A DNA stretch of 64,000 bases from Azospirillum ramasamyi (GTDB lineage: Bacteria > Pseudomonadota > Alphaproteobacteria > Azospirillales > Azospirillaceae): positions 2,366,978 through 2,430,977 of the forward strand of contig NZ_CP029829.1 in assembly GCF_003233655.1 (NCBI RefSeq), given 5' to 3'. A model generated the notes under the pieces. That model ran no database searches. It was not told where the DNA came from and saw nothing but the letters and a program-made list of their open reading frames with translations. Below, in pieces: positions 8,032-17,129 of the stretch. Both the position numbers and the translations under genes were made by a program. The stretch's first letter is position 1. Each line of letters starts with the position of its first letter.

Positions 8032-10095
8032 TCAGGCGGCACGGATGCCGACCAGGAAGGTCTCCACCTCACGGCGAAGGTCCGCCGCCTGACGCGACAG
8101 GCCGGTGGAGGCGTCCAGCACCTGCGTCGCCGCCCGGCCGGTCTGGGCGGCCGCCTCGTGGACCTGTGCGATGTTGCCGCTGACCTCGCCGGTGCCCTGG
8201 GCCGCCTGCTGGACGTTGCGCGAGATCTCGGCCGTGGTGGCGCTCTGCTCCTCGATGGCGGCGGCGATGGTGGCGGCGATCCCGTTCATCGTGCCGATGG
8301 TGCCGCCGATCCCCTCGATGGCGTTCACCGTGCCGCGCGTGGCGCTCTGCACGCTGCTGATCTGGGCGGAGATATCCTCGGTCGCCTTGGCGGTTTGGTT
8401 GGCCAGCTGCTTCACCTCCGAGGCGACCACCGCGAATCCCTTCCCGGCCTCGCCCGCCCGCGCCGCCTCGATGGTCGCGTTCAGCGCCAGCAGGTTGGTC
8501 TGGCTGGCGATGTCCTGGATCATCTTGACCACCTCGCCGATGCGCGCGACCTCTTCGGCCAGGCTGCGGACGGAGCCGGTGGTGTCCTGCGCCTCGCGCA
8601 CCGCCTGGGCGGCGACGCCGTTGGAGCGGGAGACCTGCTCGCTGATCTCGCGGATCGAGGCGGTCATCTCCTCCGTCGCCGAGGCCACGGTCTGCACGTT
8701 CACCGACGTCTGCTCCGCCGCGGAGGTGGAGGCGGAGGCCTGACGGCTGGTCTCCTCCGCCAGCGCCGCCATGGATTCGGCGGTTTCGCTCAGCTGGGCG
8801 GAGGCGCCGGACACGCTGGTCAGGATGGCCGACACCGTATGGTCGAATCCCTGCACCATCCGTTCGACGGCTGCCGTGCGCTTTTCTCTGGCGGCGCGCT
8901 GCGCCTCCTGCTCGGATTCCAGGCGCACGCGTTCGATGGCGCTTTCCTTCAGCACCTGGATCGCCCGTGCCATCGCGCCGATCTCGTCCGGCAGCGTGGA
9001 ATAGGCGATATCGACGCCGAGATCGCCATCGGCCAGCCGCACGACGGTGGCGGTCAGGGAGGCGAGACGCCGCGTGACCTGGGCCGACAGCACGATCAGC
9101 ACGATACCGAAGGTGATGCAGACCGCCGCCAGGACCGCCGCGGCAAGGATCAGTTGGGTCCAGGCCTGGGCCACGCTCTCCCGGTTCGACTCGTGCGCCA
9201 CCGACAGGGCGGCATCGCGCATCGTCAGGATGTTGTTCAGCATCGGCGTCACCCAGGGACGCCACTCGGAAAGCGTCAACGGCGGCGCCACGCCCTTGCG
9301 CGCGGCGTCGATCACGCTTTGGAAGCGCTGTTCGCCCTCCGTCATCATCGTCGTGCGCACATGCTCCAGCGCCCTGGTCAGCTCCGGCGGGTTGCCGAGA
9401 TTGAGCACCGCCTGCTGCATCATCTGCCAGAGCCCGGCGATCCTGCCGGTCATCTCGGTCGCCGCCTGCAGCCGCTCCGGCCCGAAGGCCATGCCGCCGA
9501 CGAACAGCCCGACGGAAGCGGAGCGGGTGCCGCCGACATCGCGCATGTCCTGGGCCAGCCGTGCCAGATTGACGTGGCCGAACAGGTCGGGGCCGGTGAC
9601 GATGGTGGCGCGGTAGGCATCGTCGATGGCCTTGCCGACATTCTGGTTGGCCGTGGAGATGGCATCGACGGTGGCCGCGGCGATGGTCGCCGGCCGGGCC
9701 GGCTTGGCCTGCTCCGCCGCCTGCCGGGCGGCTATCCGCGCCGCCTTCAGCTGGTTGACGGCGGTGACGATCGGGGTGGGAACCAGGCCGGCGGCTTCGA
9801 TCTGCTCGCGAGCCTTGATCAGCGCCGCATCACTGGCGGCGATGGCGGCCTCCAGCGGCTGGGCCGCGCTGGCGTCCAGCGGCTTTTCGCTGTCGAAGGC
9901 GACCGCCCAGCGCCCCCGTTCGCTCGCCAGCAGGGGGCCGACCTGCAGGGCCGCCTCGAATGCCGACAGAGAGCTTTCCGTCCGGTTGCGCTGCCGGAGA
10001 TCGCTCACGGCGTTCCAGGCAAGGATGACCGCCATGCAGATCGGAAAGACGGCCATCAGAACAATTGCGCACAGAATTTTCGCGCTGATACTCAT
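8032..10095 (-). CDS. Methyl-accepting chemotaxis protein
   Basis: Membrane chemoreceptor, 687 residues. Membrane helices lie at ~8-28 and ~312-334 and enclose a ~280-residue all-helical periplasmic domain. That domain contains [11 protein letters not shown], reminiscent of nitrate/nitrite-sensing (NIT-like) domains. A HAMP linker (~335-390) and a cytoplasmic signalling domain follow, with the conserved hairpin [21 protein letters not shown]. The start is ATG 10095 behind GGGGGAG; the open frame continues 38 codons upstream without similarity. No CheR/CheB-binding pentapeptide is seen at the C-terminus, and no che genes are nearby. The ligand is unknown and the NIT suggestion is tentative. 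Confidence 0.93.
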   Translation of the reverse strand: MSISAKILCAIVLMAVFPICMAVILAWNAVSDLRQRNRTESSLSAFEAALQVGPLLASERGRWAVAFDSEKPLDASAAQPLEAAIAASDAALIKAREQIEAAGLVPTPIVTAVNQLKAARIAARQAAEQAKPARPATIAAATVDAISTANQNVGKAIDDAYRATIVTGPDLFGHVNLARLAQDMRDVGGTRSASVGLFVGGMAFGPERLQAATEMTGRIAGLWQMMQQAVLNLGNPPELTRALEHVRTTMMTEGEQRFQSVIDAARKGVAPPLTLSEWRPWVTPMLNNILTMRDAALSVAHESNRESVAQAWTQLILAAAVLAAVCITFGIVLIVLSAQVTRRLASLTATVVRLADGDLGVDIAYSTLPDEIGAMARAIQVLKESAIERVRLESEQEAQRAAREKRTAAVERMVQGFDHTVSAILTSVSGASAQLSETAESMAALAEETSRQASASTSAAEQTSVNVQTVASATEEMTASIREISEQVSRSNGVAAQAVREAQDTTGSVRSLAEEVARIGEVVKMIQDIASQTNLLALNATIEAARAGEAGKGFAVVASEVKQLANQTAKATEDISAQISSVQSATRGTVNAIEGIGGTIGTMNGIAATIAAAIEEQSATTAEISRNVQQAAQGTGEVSGNIAQVHEAAAQTGRAATQVLDASTGLSRQAADLRREVETFLVGIRAA

Positions 10096-10279
10096 CCGAT
10101 GCTCCCCCCGCGTGGCGCGACAAGTCCATTCGCGGTCAAGGTTAGCAACGGTCATTCGCCGAAGGTCAGTCAGGGGCCGTCCTGATTGTCCGCCTTTCAA
10201 TCGTTGCACGCCAAGCCATCACCGGAAACCGGCGCGCTCGGTGAAGGCCTGATGCGGGGCCCGGCTTCGCAGGCTTCCT

Positions 10280-11140
10280 TCACTCCTCCTCGTCCTCCTC
10301 CCAATCCTCCTCTCCCTCCGGCGTCGGCGCCACCGCCGCATTCCGCACCGCCTCGCGTTCCAGCGTCTCGATCTGCTCGGGGTGGGTGATCTCGATCATC
10401 GGGCCGTTGCGCAGGGTGATCCAGCCGCGCACGCGCACGCGCCGTCCCTCGAAGGACAGCGGGTCGATGCCGGCGCGTGAGACCTCGCGCATGGCGGCGC
10501 GGCCGATATGGACGGTGAGGTCGCTGCGCCAGTCGGCGCCGAAATCCAGCCAGGCTTCGCCGCCGGTCTTGGAAACGGCCAGCACCACCCCTTCCGCCAG
10601 TTGGAAGCCGTCGCGGTCGCGGGCAAGCTCCTCGGGGTCGCCGGCGTCGCGCACCGCATAGACCCGGCTGCGCCACATCCCGCGCCCGGCGTTGCGCGCA
10701 GCATCCTCGCCGGCCAGCAGTTCGGCGGCGTAGGCGCGGGCGTCTGGGCGGGTGTGGACGCGGGCCAGCCCGCGGACGAGCATGGCCGATTGCAGCCACA
10801 GGCCGTCCTCCCGCACCAGATGGGCGAGCAGCCGGCCATGGCGGTCGACCGGCGCCGGCCCGTGCACGACGACGCGGCGGCCGAGCGCCAGATCGGACAG
10901 CGCCCGGGTTGCCGCCTCCGCCAGCGGCCAGACGCGGCCGTCGGCGGGAGCCGCGCTGCGCGGCGGCTTGGCGGCTTCGATCCCCGCCAGCCGGACGCGG
11001 CGGCCATCCTCCAGTTCCAGCGTGTCGCCGTCGAGCACCGCGGTGACGCGCAGCGGCTCCGCCGAGGCGACGCCGGCCAGCAGCATCCAACCCAGCAGAA
11101 GAACCGGCAGGCCCATAAGCGGGAGCTGGACAATTCGCAT
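10280..11140 (-). CDS. Thermonuclease family protein (staphylococcal nuclease-like), possibly inactive
   Basis: Predicted exported protein of 286 residues with an N-terminal signal/anchor (1-27). A TNase-like OB domain follows (~30-165). The expected strand VTAVLDGDTLEL and the loop RLAGIEAAK are present; comparison with RxxGIDxPE of active nucleases puts Lys at the catalytic Glu. The later Arg in DRHGRLLA is kept. The remaining 120 residues are not recognised and end in an acidic tail (EEDWEEDEEE). ATG 11140 lies 52 bases from the divergent M48 gene, so the promoters must overlap. It could be a structural or DNA-binding SNase-like protein and not an enzyme. Confidence 0.8.
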   Translation of the reverse strand: MRIVQLPLMGLPVLLLGWMLLAGVASAEPLRVTAVLDGDTLELEDGRRVRLAGIEAAKPPRSAAPADGRVWPLAEAATRALSDLALGRRVVVHGPAPVDRHGRLLAHLVREDGLWLQSAMLVRGLARVHTRPDARAYAAELLAGEDAARNAGRGMWRSRVYAVRDAGDPEELARDRDGFQLAEGVVLAVSKTGGEAWLDFGADWRSDLTVHIGRAAMREVSRAGIDPLSFEGRRVRVRGWITLRNGPMIEITHPEQIETLEREAVRNAAVAPTPEGEEDWEEDEEE

Positions 11141-11192
11141 GGAGATCGCCGTCTTTGCGGAACAACCGCCGCCGGGCGGGGTTCTGACCGGT

Positions 11193-12683
11193 ATGCCGAT
11201 CCATGCCCCCTTCCGCAAGCCGTTCCGTGCCGCGCTGGCAGCCCTGTGTCTGGCCGTCGCGGCGCCCGCCCTGACCGCCCCCGCCCCGGCAACGGCCGGG
11301 CTGCTGGACAATGTCCTGTCCGGCGGCGTCCTCTCCGGCGGCGACGAGGCGGCACTTGGCGCGCAGGAGCATCCGAAGATCCTGGCCCAGTTCGGCGGGG
11401 CGGTGAAGGACGCGCGGCTGCAAGGCTATGTCGAGCAGTTGGGCCGCAAGCTGGCCTCCACCACGGCGCGGGCGGGGGAACCCTGGACCTTCACCGTGCT
11501 GGACAGCGACGTGGTCAACGCCTTCGCCGTTCCCGGCGGCTATGTCTACGTCACCCGCGGCCTGTTGGCCCTGGCGAAGGACGAGGCGGAGGTGGCCGGC
11601 GTGCTGGCGCATGAGATCGCCCACATCACCGCCCGTCATTCGGCGCAGCGCCAGACCCGGCAGACCATTGCCGGCATCCTCGCCGCCGGGGTCGGGCTGG
11701 TGTTCGGCAACGACACGCTGGCGCAGCTGGCCGGGCTGGGCGGCACCGCGGTGGTCGCCAGCTATTCGCGCGAACAGGAGCTGGAGGCCGACCAGCTCGG
11801 TGTCGAGACGTTGCACCGCGCCGGCTACGATCCCTTCGCCATGGCGACCTTCCTGGAAACCCTGCGCCGCGACAGCCAGTATGCGGGCCTGCGCTCCGGC
11901 AACAGGGGCGGGGGCGGTTTCGACTTCTTCGCCAGCCACCCGGCGACCGAGGAGCGCGTGCAACGCGCCGCCGACCTCGCCCGCGCCATTCCTGCGGGCG
12001 GAGCCCGCCCGCGCGATCCTTACCTGGCGGCGGTCGACGGCATGGTCTATGGCGACAGCCCGGAGAACGGCTATGTCCGCGACCGGACCTTCGCCCACCC
12101 GCAGCTGGGCATCGCCTTCACCGTGCCGCAGGGCTATTCCCTGCTGAACGGCGCGGAACAGGTGATCGCCAAGGGACCGAACGGCGCCGCCATGGCCTTC
12201 GACGGCGGATCGGCGGCCGGCGTCTCCGACCCGGCGTCCTTCCTGACCGGGGTGTGGGGGAAAGGTGCCAACCTGTCCAACCTGCAGCGCATCACCATCG
12301 GCGGCATGCCGGCCGCCACCGCCACCACCCGCGGCGAGGCGGAGGGCGGGAGCGCCGACATCCGGCTGGTGGCGATCCGCATGCCGGACGGGAAGATGTA
12401 CCGCTTCACCTTCCTGGCGCCCGCCGGAAACCTGGCTCGTTTCGATGCCGACTTCCAGGCGACGGCCAACAGCTTCCATCAGTTGACCGCGCAGGACGCG
12501 GCCCGCTACCGCCCACGCCGCGTCCAGGTGGCGACGGTGCAGCCCGGCGACAGCGTCGCCGGCTTCGTCCGCCGCATGCCCCAGGAGCCTTATGCCGAGG
12601 AGTTGTTCCGGATCATCAACGACCTGCCCCCCGGCACGCCGCTGCAGCCCGGGCAGCAGGTGAAGGTCATTGTTGGCGAGTAG
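11193..12683 (+). CDS. M48 family metallopeptidase with C-terminal LysM-like domain
   Basis: Periplasmic zinc protease of the Oma1/BepA/LoiP type, 496 residues. The signal peptide is within the first ~35 residues. The catalytic motif HEIAHITARH is near 139, and the third ligand is in EQELEADQLG (~195). The C-terminal ~50 residues (VQPGDSVAGF to PGQQVKVIV) resemble LysM, suggesting peptidoglycan contact and a role in envelope protein quality control. ATG 11193 places the signal peptide at the N-terminus. An earlier in-frame ATG (11139) shares bases with the start of the divergent thermonuclease-like gene and would add 18 residues. Confidence 0.92.
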   Translation: MPIHAPFRKPFRAALAALCLAVAAPALTAPAPATAGLLDNVLSGGVLSGGDEAALGAQEHPKILAQFGGAVKDARLQGYVEQLGRKLASTTARAGEPWTFTVLDSDVVNAFAVPGGYVYVTRGLLALAKDEAEVAGVLAHEIAHITARHSAQRQTRQTIAGILAAGVGLVFGNDTLAQLAGLGGTAVVASYSREQELEADQLGVETLHRAGYDPFAMATFLETLRRDSQYAGLRSGNRGGGGFDFFASHPATEERVQRAADLARAIPAGGARPRDPYLAAVDGMVYGDSPENGYVRDRTFAHPQLGIAFTVPQGYSLLNGAEQVIAKGPNGAAMAFDGGSAAGVSDPASFLTGVWGKGANLSNLQRITIGGMPAATATTRGEAEGGSADIRLVAIRMPDGKMYRFTFLAPAGNLARFDADFQATANSFHQLTAQDAARYRPRRVQVATVQPGDSVAGFVRRMPQEPYAEELFRIINDLPPGTPLQPGQQVKVIVGE

Positions 12684-12803
12684 GATGGCGGGTAGGGGCG
12701 GTGAATAGGACGTCTACGAACATCAGCTTGGCCCTATGAAATCCGCTTAAGGATACAGCCCGCCGGGTTGCTCCCGAACGTACGGGCGGGTAGGCTGTAC
12801 CGT

Positions 12804-14855
12804 ATGCCCGACAGCCCCTCAGCACGCGTACAGTTGCCTCTTCCCGCCCCGGCGCCGGCCGCGAAGGCGGATGGAAGGACGGCTGAACGTACGGGCACCA
12901 GGACGCGGGGGATGCTGGCGCCCGAACCGGCGAAACGGCGCCGTCTGCGGCTGCCGATCGCCGCGGTGCTGGTCGCCGGGTTCGGGTCGCTGATGCTGGC
13001 GGCGGTCGCCAGCGTGCTGATCCTCGGGCTGGTGAGCGCCAGCACCAACACCTTCGCCCTGCTGAACGACAAGGCCGATCTGGCGCTGGCCGGGGTGGAG
13101 GTGCGGGTGCGCCACCAGCTCGACCCCGCGCGGGAGATGGCGCGCTTCGTCGCCGGGCTGATCGAGCGCGGCGAGTTGCAGACGGCCGACGGCACGGCGA
13201 TGACCGACACGCTGCGCGGGGCGCTGGCCGGCGCGCCGGACGTGACCGGACTGGCCTTCATCCGCCCTGACCTGACCGGGGTGCGCGTCGGCCGGCTGAA
13301 CGGCGGGCTGACGGCCGAACCCTTCGACCTGCAGGGCGGGAGCGACATCGCGCCGGAAATCCTGGACGGCCCCAACCGCAGCGCCGCGACCTGGGCCGAC
13401 CCGCGCTGGCTGAAGGAGGCGCAGAACAGCTTCCTCACCCTGTACCAGCCGGTTCGGCGCGATGGCCGCTATCTGGGGCAGGTGGCGGTCGGCGTGTCGC
13501 TGGGCGACCTGTCGCGCTTCCTGTCGGTGCTGTATGTGGAGCAGGGGCTGAACGCCTTCGTGCTGTACGACCACAGCCATGTGCTGGCCCACCCGGCCCT
13601 GGTCGGCCGCAGCTTCGATTTTTCCGGCAAGCTCGATGGGCCGCCGCTGCCGCGGATCGACCAGGTTGACGACCCGGCGCTGGCGGCGCTGTGGACCAGC
13701 GGCGTCCCGGTCCAGTCGCTGACGAGGCGGGTCGAGGCGCGCAGCGTGCGCGTGCTGGGCAGCGACTACACCTTTCTGACCCGCAGCATGGCGGGATACG
13801 GCCAGCAGGACTGGATCATCGGCATCGGCTATCGCGATGGCGAGATGGGCGTCGAGATCCGCAGGCTCTACATCACCGGCGCCGTCGGCCTCGCCATCCT
13901 GCTGGTGTCGGTCGGGGTGGCGCTGCTGGTCGGCCGGCGGATCAGCCGGCAGGTGGCCCGGCTGGCCGAGGCCGCGGACCGCGTCCGCGCCTTCGAATTC
14001 CGCACCATCGCCGACCTGCCGGATTCCCGCCTGCGCGAGATGGCGCGCGCCGCCACCGCCTTCAACGCGATGGTCGCCGGCCTGCGCTGGTTCGAGACCT
14101 ATGTGCCGAAGGCGCTGGTCCTGCGGCTGATGCGCCAGCGCGAAACCGAAGGCGGGCTCGATTCCGTCCAGCGCGAGGTGACAGTGATGTTCACGGACAT
14201 CCGCGGCTTCTCGCGCATGGCCGAGCATATGGCCGCCGCCGACACCGCCACCCTGCTGAACGAGCATTTCACCCTGCTCGCCGCCTGCATCGAGGCGGAA
14301 GGCGGCACGGTGGACAAGTTCATCGGCGACTCGCTGATGGCCTTCTGGGGCGCGCCGGAGGCGCAGGAGGACCATGCCGTCCGCGCGCTGCGCGCCGCGG
14401 TGGCCATCCATCACGCCATCCGTGCCGACAACCGCCGCCGTGTCGCCGCCGGACAGGCACCGATCCATGTCCGCATCGGCCTGCACAGCGGCCCGGTGGT
14501 GGTGGGCAACATCGGCTCCGACAGCCGCATCAACTACACCATCGTCGGCGACACGGTGAACGTCGCCGCCCGCATCGAGGAGCTGTCGGGCGGACTCCAG
14601 GGCGAAGCCGAGGTGATCGTGCTGACCAGCGGCGTCACCGCCGCCAAGGGCAAGGATGCCGCACCGCTGGTCCGCCAGGGCGGCCGCTCCCTGCGCGGCC
14701 GCACCGGCATGACCGAACTCTGGCGGCTGGTGCTTGAGGATGAAAGGAAGGACGCCGCGAAGGCGGCGCCAGCGGCGCCAGCAGCGCCAGCGGCGACGGC
14801 GAGCGCACCGGCGGCGCCATCACTCCCTCTTCCGCCCCGGGAGAGGGAAGGGTGA
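12804..14855 (+). CDS. Membrane adenylate/guanylate cyclase (class III) with sensor domain and HAMP
   Basis: 683 residues. A first membrane helix is at ~50-77, a ~275-residue extracytoplasmic sensor domain of Cache-like pattern follows, then a second helix at 354-376 and a HAMP linker. The class III cyclase domain covers ~455-640. The two metal Asp residues (FTDIRGF, GDSLMAF), the Lys of DKFIGD, the Asp of IVGDTVNVAARIE and the transition-state Asn/Arg of the same motif are all present, so it should make cAMP. The last ~35 residues are Ala/Pro repeats, then SLPLPPREREG, encoded by an intergenic palindrome (14819-14863). TAAGGATAC occurs at 12748. The start is ATG 12804; TTG 12768 and ATG 12912 are alternatives. 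Confidence 0.92.
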   Translation: MPDSPSARVQLPLPAPAPAAKADGRTAERTGTRTRGMLAPEPAKRRRLRLPIAAVLVAGFGSLMLAAVASVLILGLVSASTNTFALLNDKADLALAGVEVRVRHQLDPAREMARFVAGLIERGELQTADGTAMTDTLRGALAGAPDVTGLAFIRPDLTGVRVGRLNGGLTAEPFDLQGGSDIAPEILDGPNRSAATWADPRWLKEAQNSFLTLYQPVRRDGRYLGQVAVGVSLGDLSRFLSVLYVEQGLNAFVLYDHSHVLAHPALVGRSFDFSGKLDGPPLPRIDQVDDPALAALWTSGVPVQSLTRRVEARSVRVLGSDYTFLTRSMAGYGQQDWIIGIGYRDGEMGVEIRRLYITGAVGLAILLVSVGVALLVGRRISRQVARLAEAADRVRAFEFRTIADLPDSRLREMARAATAFNAMVAGLRWFETYVPKALVLRLMRQRETEGGLDSVQREVTVMFTDIRGFSRMAEHMAAADTATLLNEHFTLLAACIEAEGGTVDKFIGDSLMAFWGAPEAQEDHAVRALRAAVAIHHAIRADNRRRVAAGQAPIHVRIGLHSGPVVVGNIGSDSRINYTIVGDTVNVAARIEELSGGLQGEAEVIVLTSGVTAAKGKDAAPLVRQGGRSLRGRTGMTELWRLVLEDERKDAAKAAPAAPAAPAATASAPAAPSLPLPPREREG

Positions 14856-14863
14856 GGAGTGAT
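14819..14863. repeat. Inverted repeat spanning the cyclase stop codon
   Basis: Outer arms ATCACTCC (14819-14826) and GGAGTGAT (14856-14863) enclose a second pairing of TCCCTCTTCC with GGAGAGGGA. The cyclase stop (14853-14855) lies inside, so the last dozen codons of that gene belong to the element. Confidence 0.6.
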
Positions 14864-14929
14864 CCGAGGAAGCATGCGGTTCTGGTTGCTTGCGCCACCT
14901 CTCCCCACGCCTGACGGCGCGGATCCCCT

Positions 14930-14952
14930 CCCTCTCCCGGGATGGGAGAGGG
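14930..14952. repeat. Perfect 9-bp palindrome between convergent genes
   Basis: CCCTCTCCC, loop GGGAT, GGGAGAGGG, followed by TATTTC on the plus strand. It resembles the palindrome at 7978-8006. It is a possible terminator for the cyclase transcript or a dispersed repeat. Confidence 0.6.
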
Positions 14953-14965
14953 TATTTCAAGCCTC

Positions 14966-15049
14966 CAGGTAAGGATACACCCTGAACCGGGTCGATGTTT
15001 CCAGCTAAGTCTTTGATAAAGCTGGAAACACCCTCCCCTTGATCCTTAC
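14966..15049. repeat. GTAAGGAT-bounded intergenic element with internal hairpin
   Basis: GTAAGGAT (14969-14976) and ATCCTTAC (15042-15049) form terminal inverted repeats around a perfect 11-bp hairpin, TGTTTCCAGCT (14996-15006) with its complement (15020-15030) and a 13-base loop. CAGGTAAGGATAC at the left end recurs at 47955-47967. It lies between the convergent cyclase and cobT genes and may terminate both. Confidence 0.6.
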
Positions 15050-15050
15050 G

Positions 15051-16922
15051 TCAACGCCAGCCGCGACGGCCACCGCGGCGGTCGTCCTCGTCGAACAGTT
15101 CGGCCAGCTTGTTCATCATCGTACCGCCCAGCTGCTCCGCATCGACGATGGTGACGGCACGGCGGTAGTAGCGGGTCACGTCGTGGCCGATGCCGATTGC
15201 CACCAGCTCCACCGGCGAGCGGGTCTCGATCTGCTCGATGGTCTGGCGCAGATGGCGTTCCAGATAGTTGCCGGCATTCACCGACAGGGTGGAGTCGTCC
15301 ACCGGTGCGCCGTCGGAGATCACCATCAGGATGCGGCGCTGTTCCGGCCGGCCGAGCAGGCGGTTGTGCGCCCACTGCAGCGCCTCGCCGTCGATGTTCT
15401 CCTTCAGGATGCCTTCGCGCAGCATCAGGCCCAGATTCTTGCGGGCGCGGCGCCACGGCATGTCGGCCGCCTTGTAGACGATGTGGCGCAGGTCGTTCAG
15501 CCGGCCGGGATGCGGCGGCTTGCCGGCGGCGACCCAGGCCTCGCGCGCCTGCCCGCCCTTCCAGGCGCGGGTGGTGAAGCCCAGTACCTCCACCTTCACC
15601 GCGCAGCGTTCCAGCGTGCGGGCGAGGATGTCGGCGCTCATCGCGGCGATGGAGATGGGCCGGCCGCGCATGGACCCGGAATTGTCGATCAGCAGCGACA
15701 CCACCGTGTCGCGGAAGTCCATCTCCTTCTCCTTCTTGAAGGAGAGCGGCAGGACCGGGTTGGCGACGACGCGGGCCAGCCGGGCGGCGTCGAGGATGCC
15801 TTCCTCCAGGTCGAAGTTCCAGGAGCGCTGCTGCTTGGCCATCAGCCGGCGCTGCAGCCGGTTGGCCAACTTGGAGATCACGCCCTGCAGATGCTGCAGC
15901 TGCTGGTCCAGCAGATGGCGCAGCCGCTCCAGCTCCGCCGGGTCGCAGAGATCGGCGGCGTCCACCACCTCGTCGAACTGGGTGGTGAAGGCCTTGTAGG
16001 CGTTGGGATCGGGCTCGTTGCGGCGGTTGACGTCGTTGCGCCAGGGCTGGCCGGGGCCGGCGGGCTCCTCCGCCCCCTCGCCCTCGCCCATCTCCATGTC
16101 GCCTTCCTCGCCGGCGCCATCCTCGGCGCTGTCGCCGGCCTCCGAGGAGTCCTGCATCTCGGACGAGGCCATGGATTCGGACTCGGACTGATCCTCGTCC
16201 TGGCCGCGGGTCTGGCCGTTATCGGGCGAGTTCTCATCCTCGGAGGACTGGGTCTGCTGGTCCTCCTCCTCTTCCTGGTCGGTTTCCTGACCGACTTCCA
16301 TGTCGAGGTCGGCCAGCAGCCGGCGCACGGCCTTGGCGTAGGCTTCCTGGTCGCCGGCGAAGGCGGCAAGACCCTTCATGTCCTTGCCCAGCCGCTCCTC
16401 GATCCAGGGGCGCCAGAGGTCGACGGCATGGGCGGCGGCGGGCGGCGGCGCGGCGCCGGTCATCGCCTCGCGCGCCATCAGCCGCAGCGCCTCGGCCAAG
16501 GGCACCTGCCCGCGATCCTCGACGCGGTCGAGTCCCTGGCGGGTGTAACGGTCGTCCAAGGCCGCTTCGAGATTGTGGGCGACGCCGGCCATGTCGCGGC
16601 TGCCCAGAGCCTCGCAGCGCGCCTGCTCCAGCGCGTCGTAGGCCTGTCTGGCCGCATCGCCCAGCGGCATGCGGTGGGCATGCACCGTGGCGTCGTGATA
16701 GCGCAGCCGCAGGGCCACGGCATCGGCCGCCCCGCGCAGCTTGGCGACCTCGACCGGGTTCAGGTCGCGCGCCGGCAGCGGCACCCGCACCCGCTGGCCC
16801 GACAAGCCCGGCGGATCGGACGAAAAGCCCACCTGCACCTCCGCCCGCCGGGACATGGCGCGCACCGTTGCGGTGGTGGACCGCTTGAAGGCCTCGACGG
16901 GGGTGTCGTTCTGGGTGGTCAT
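15051..16922 (-). CDS. cobT: Aerobic cobaltochelatase subunit CobT
   Basis: Large subunit of the ATP-dependent CobN-CobS-CobT chelatase that inserts cobalt into hydrogenobyrinic acid a,c-diamide in aerobic cobalamin synthesis. 623 residues, typical. The N-terminal CobT domain runs to ~200. A very acidic Glu/Asp/Gln/Ser linker follows (~205-285), then a C-terminal von Willebrand A domain with MIDAS motif DNSGSMRG (~411). The start is ATG 16922. It lies downstream of cobS on the same strand across a 200-base gap holding a strong hairpin. cobN is not in the window. Confidence 0.95.
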   Translation of the reverse strand: MTTQNDTPVEAFKRSTTATVRAMSRRAEVQVGFSSDPPGLSGQRVRVPLPARDLNPVEVAKLRGAADAVALRLRYHDATVHAHRMPLGDAARQAYDALEQARCEALGSRDMAGVAHNLEAALDDRYTRQGLDRVEDRGQVPLAEALRLMAREAMTGAAPPPAAAHAVDLWRPWIEERLGKDMKGLAAFAGDQEAYAKAVRRLLADLDMEVGQETDQEEEEDQQTQSSEDENSPDNGQTRGQDEDQSESESMASSEMQDSSEAGDSAEDGAGEEGDMEMGEGEGAEEPAGPGQPWRNDVNRRNEPDPNAYKAFTTQFDEVVDAADLCDPAELERLRHLLDQQLQHLQGVISKLANRLQRRLMAKQQRSWNFDLEEGILDAARLARVVANPVLPLSFKKEKEMDFRDTVVSLLIDNSGSMRGRPISIAAMSADILARTLERCAVKVEVLGFTTRAWKGGQAREAWVAAGKPPHPGRLNDLRHIVYKAADMPWRRARKNLGLMLREGILKENIDGEALQWAHNRLLGRPEQRRILMVISDGAPVDDSTLSVNAGNYLERHLRQTIEQIETRSPVELVAIGIGHDVTRYYRRAVTIVDAEQLGGTMMNKLAELFDEDDRRGGRRGWR

Positions 16923-17061
16923 CGCGGGGCGTCTTTGTTCTTGGGTAAAGCTAAGGCGCGGTGGGCAAGATTGACACGCGGTCGGACATTGCCCTCACGG
17001 GCATGCCGGGACTTGAACCGCCGATGAAAGCCCTTGCCCGGAAATGCCGCCCGTCCCGATC

Positions 17062-17129
17062 CGTGTGAATCCTTGCGTGCCGCGCCCCGATTTCGCTGAA
17101 GAACAGGGCGCGGCACGCGATATCACACG
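17062..17129 (-). terminator. Long hairpin between cobS and cobT
   Basis: A perfect 13-bp inverted repeat (GCGTGCCGCGCCC, 17075-17087, with 17106-17118) is nested in outer arms CGTGTGA (17062-17068) and TCACACG (17123-17129). The outer arm includes the cobS stop codon. There is no T-run, so it may stabilise the cobS transcript or attenuate read-through into cobT. The 200-base gap 16923-17122 holds nothing else recognisable. Confidence 0.5.

Noticed and set aside
12016..12024. GATCCTTAC within the M48 peptidase gene
   Set aside because: It encodes conserved-looking coding sequence (DPYL) and has no facing partner, so it is counted as chance and not as an element copy.
12776..12896. Repeated GAACGTACGGGC (12776-12787 and 12885-12896) around the cyclase start
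   Set aside because: One copy is upstream and one inside the coding sequence; without further copies I cannot call it a regulatory site.
16995..17030. tRNA T-arm-like sequence (GGTTCAAGTCCCGGC on the minus strand)
   Set aside because: The five bases on either side of the loop do not pair, and no D arm, anticodon arm or acceptor stem fits.
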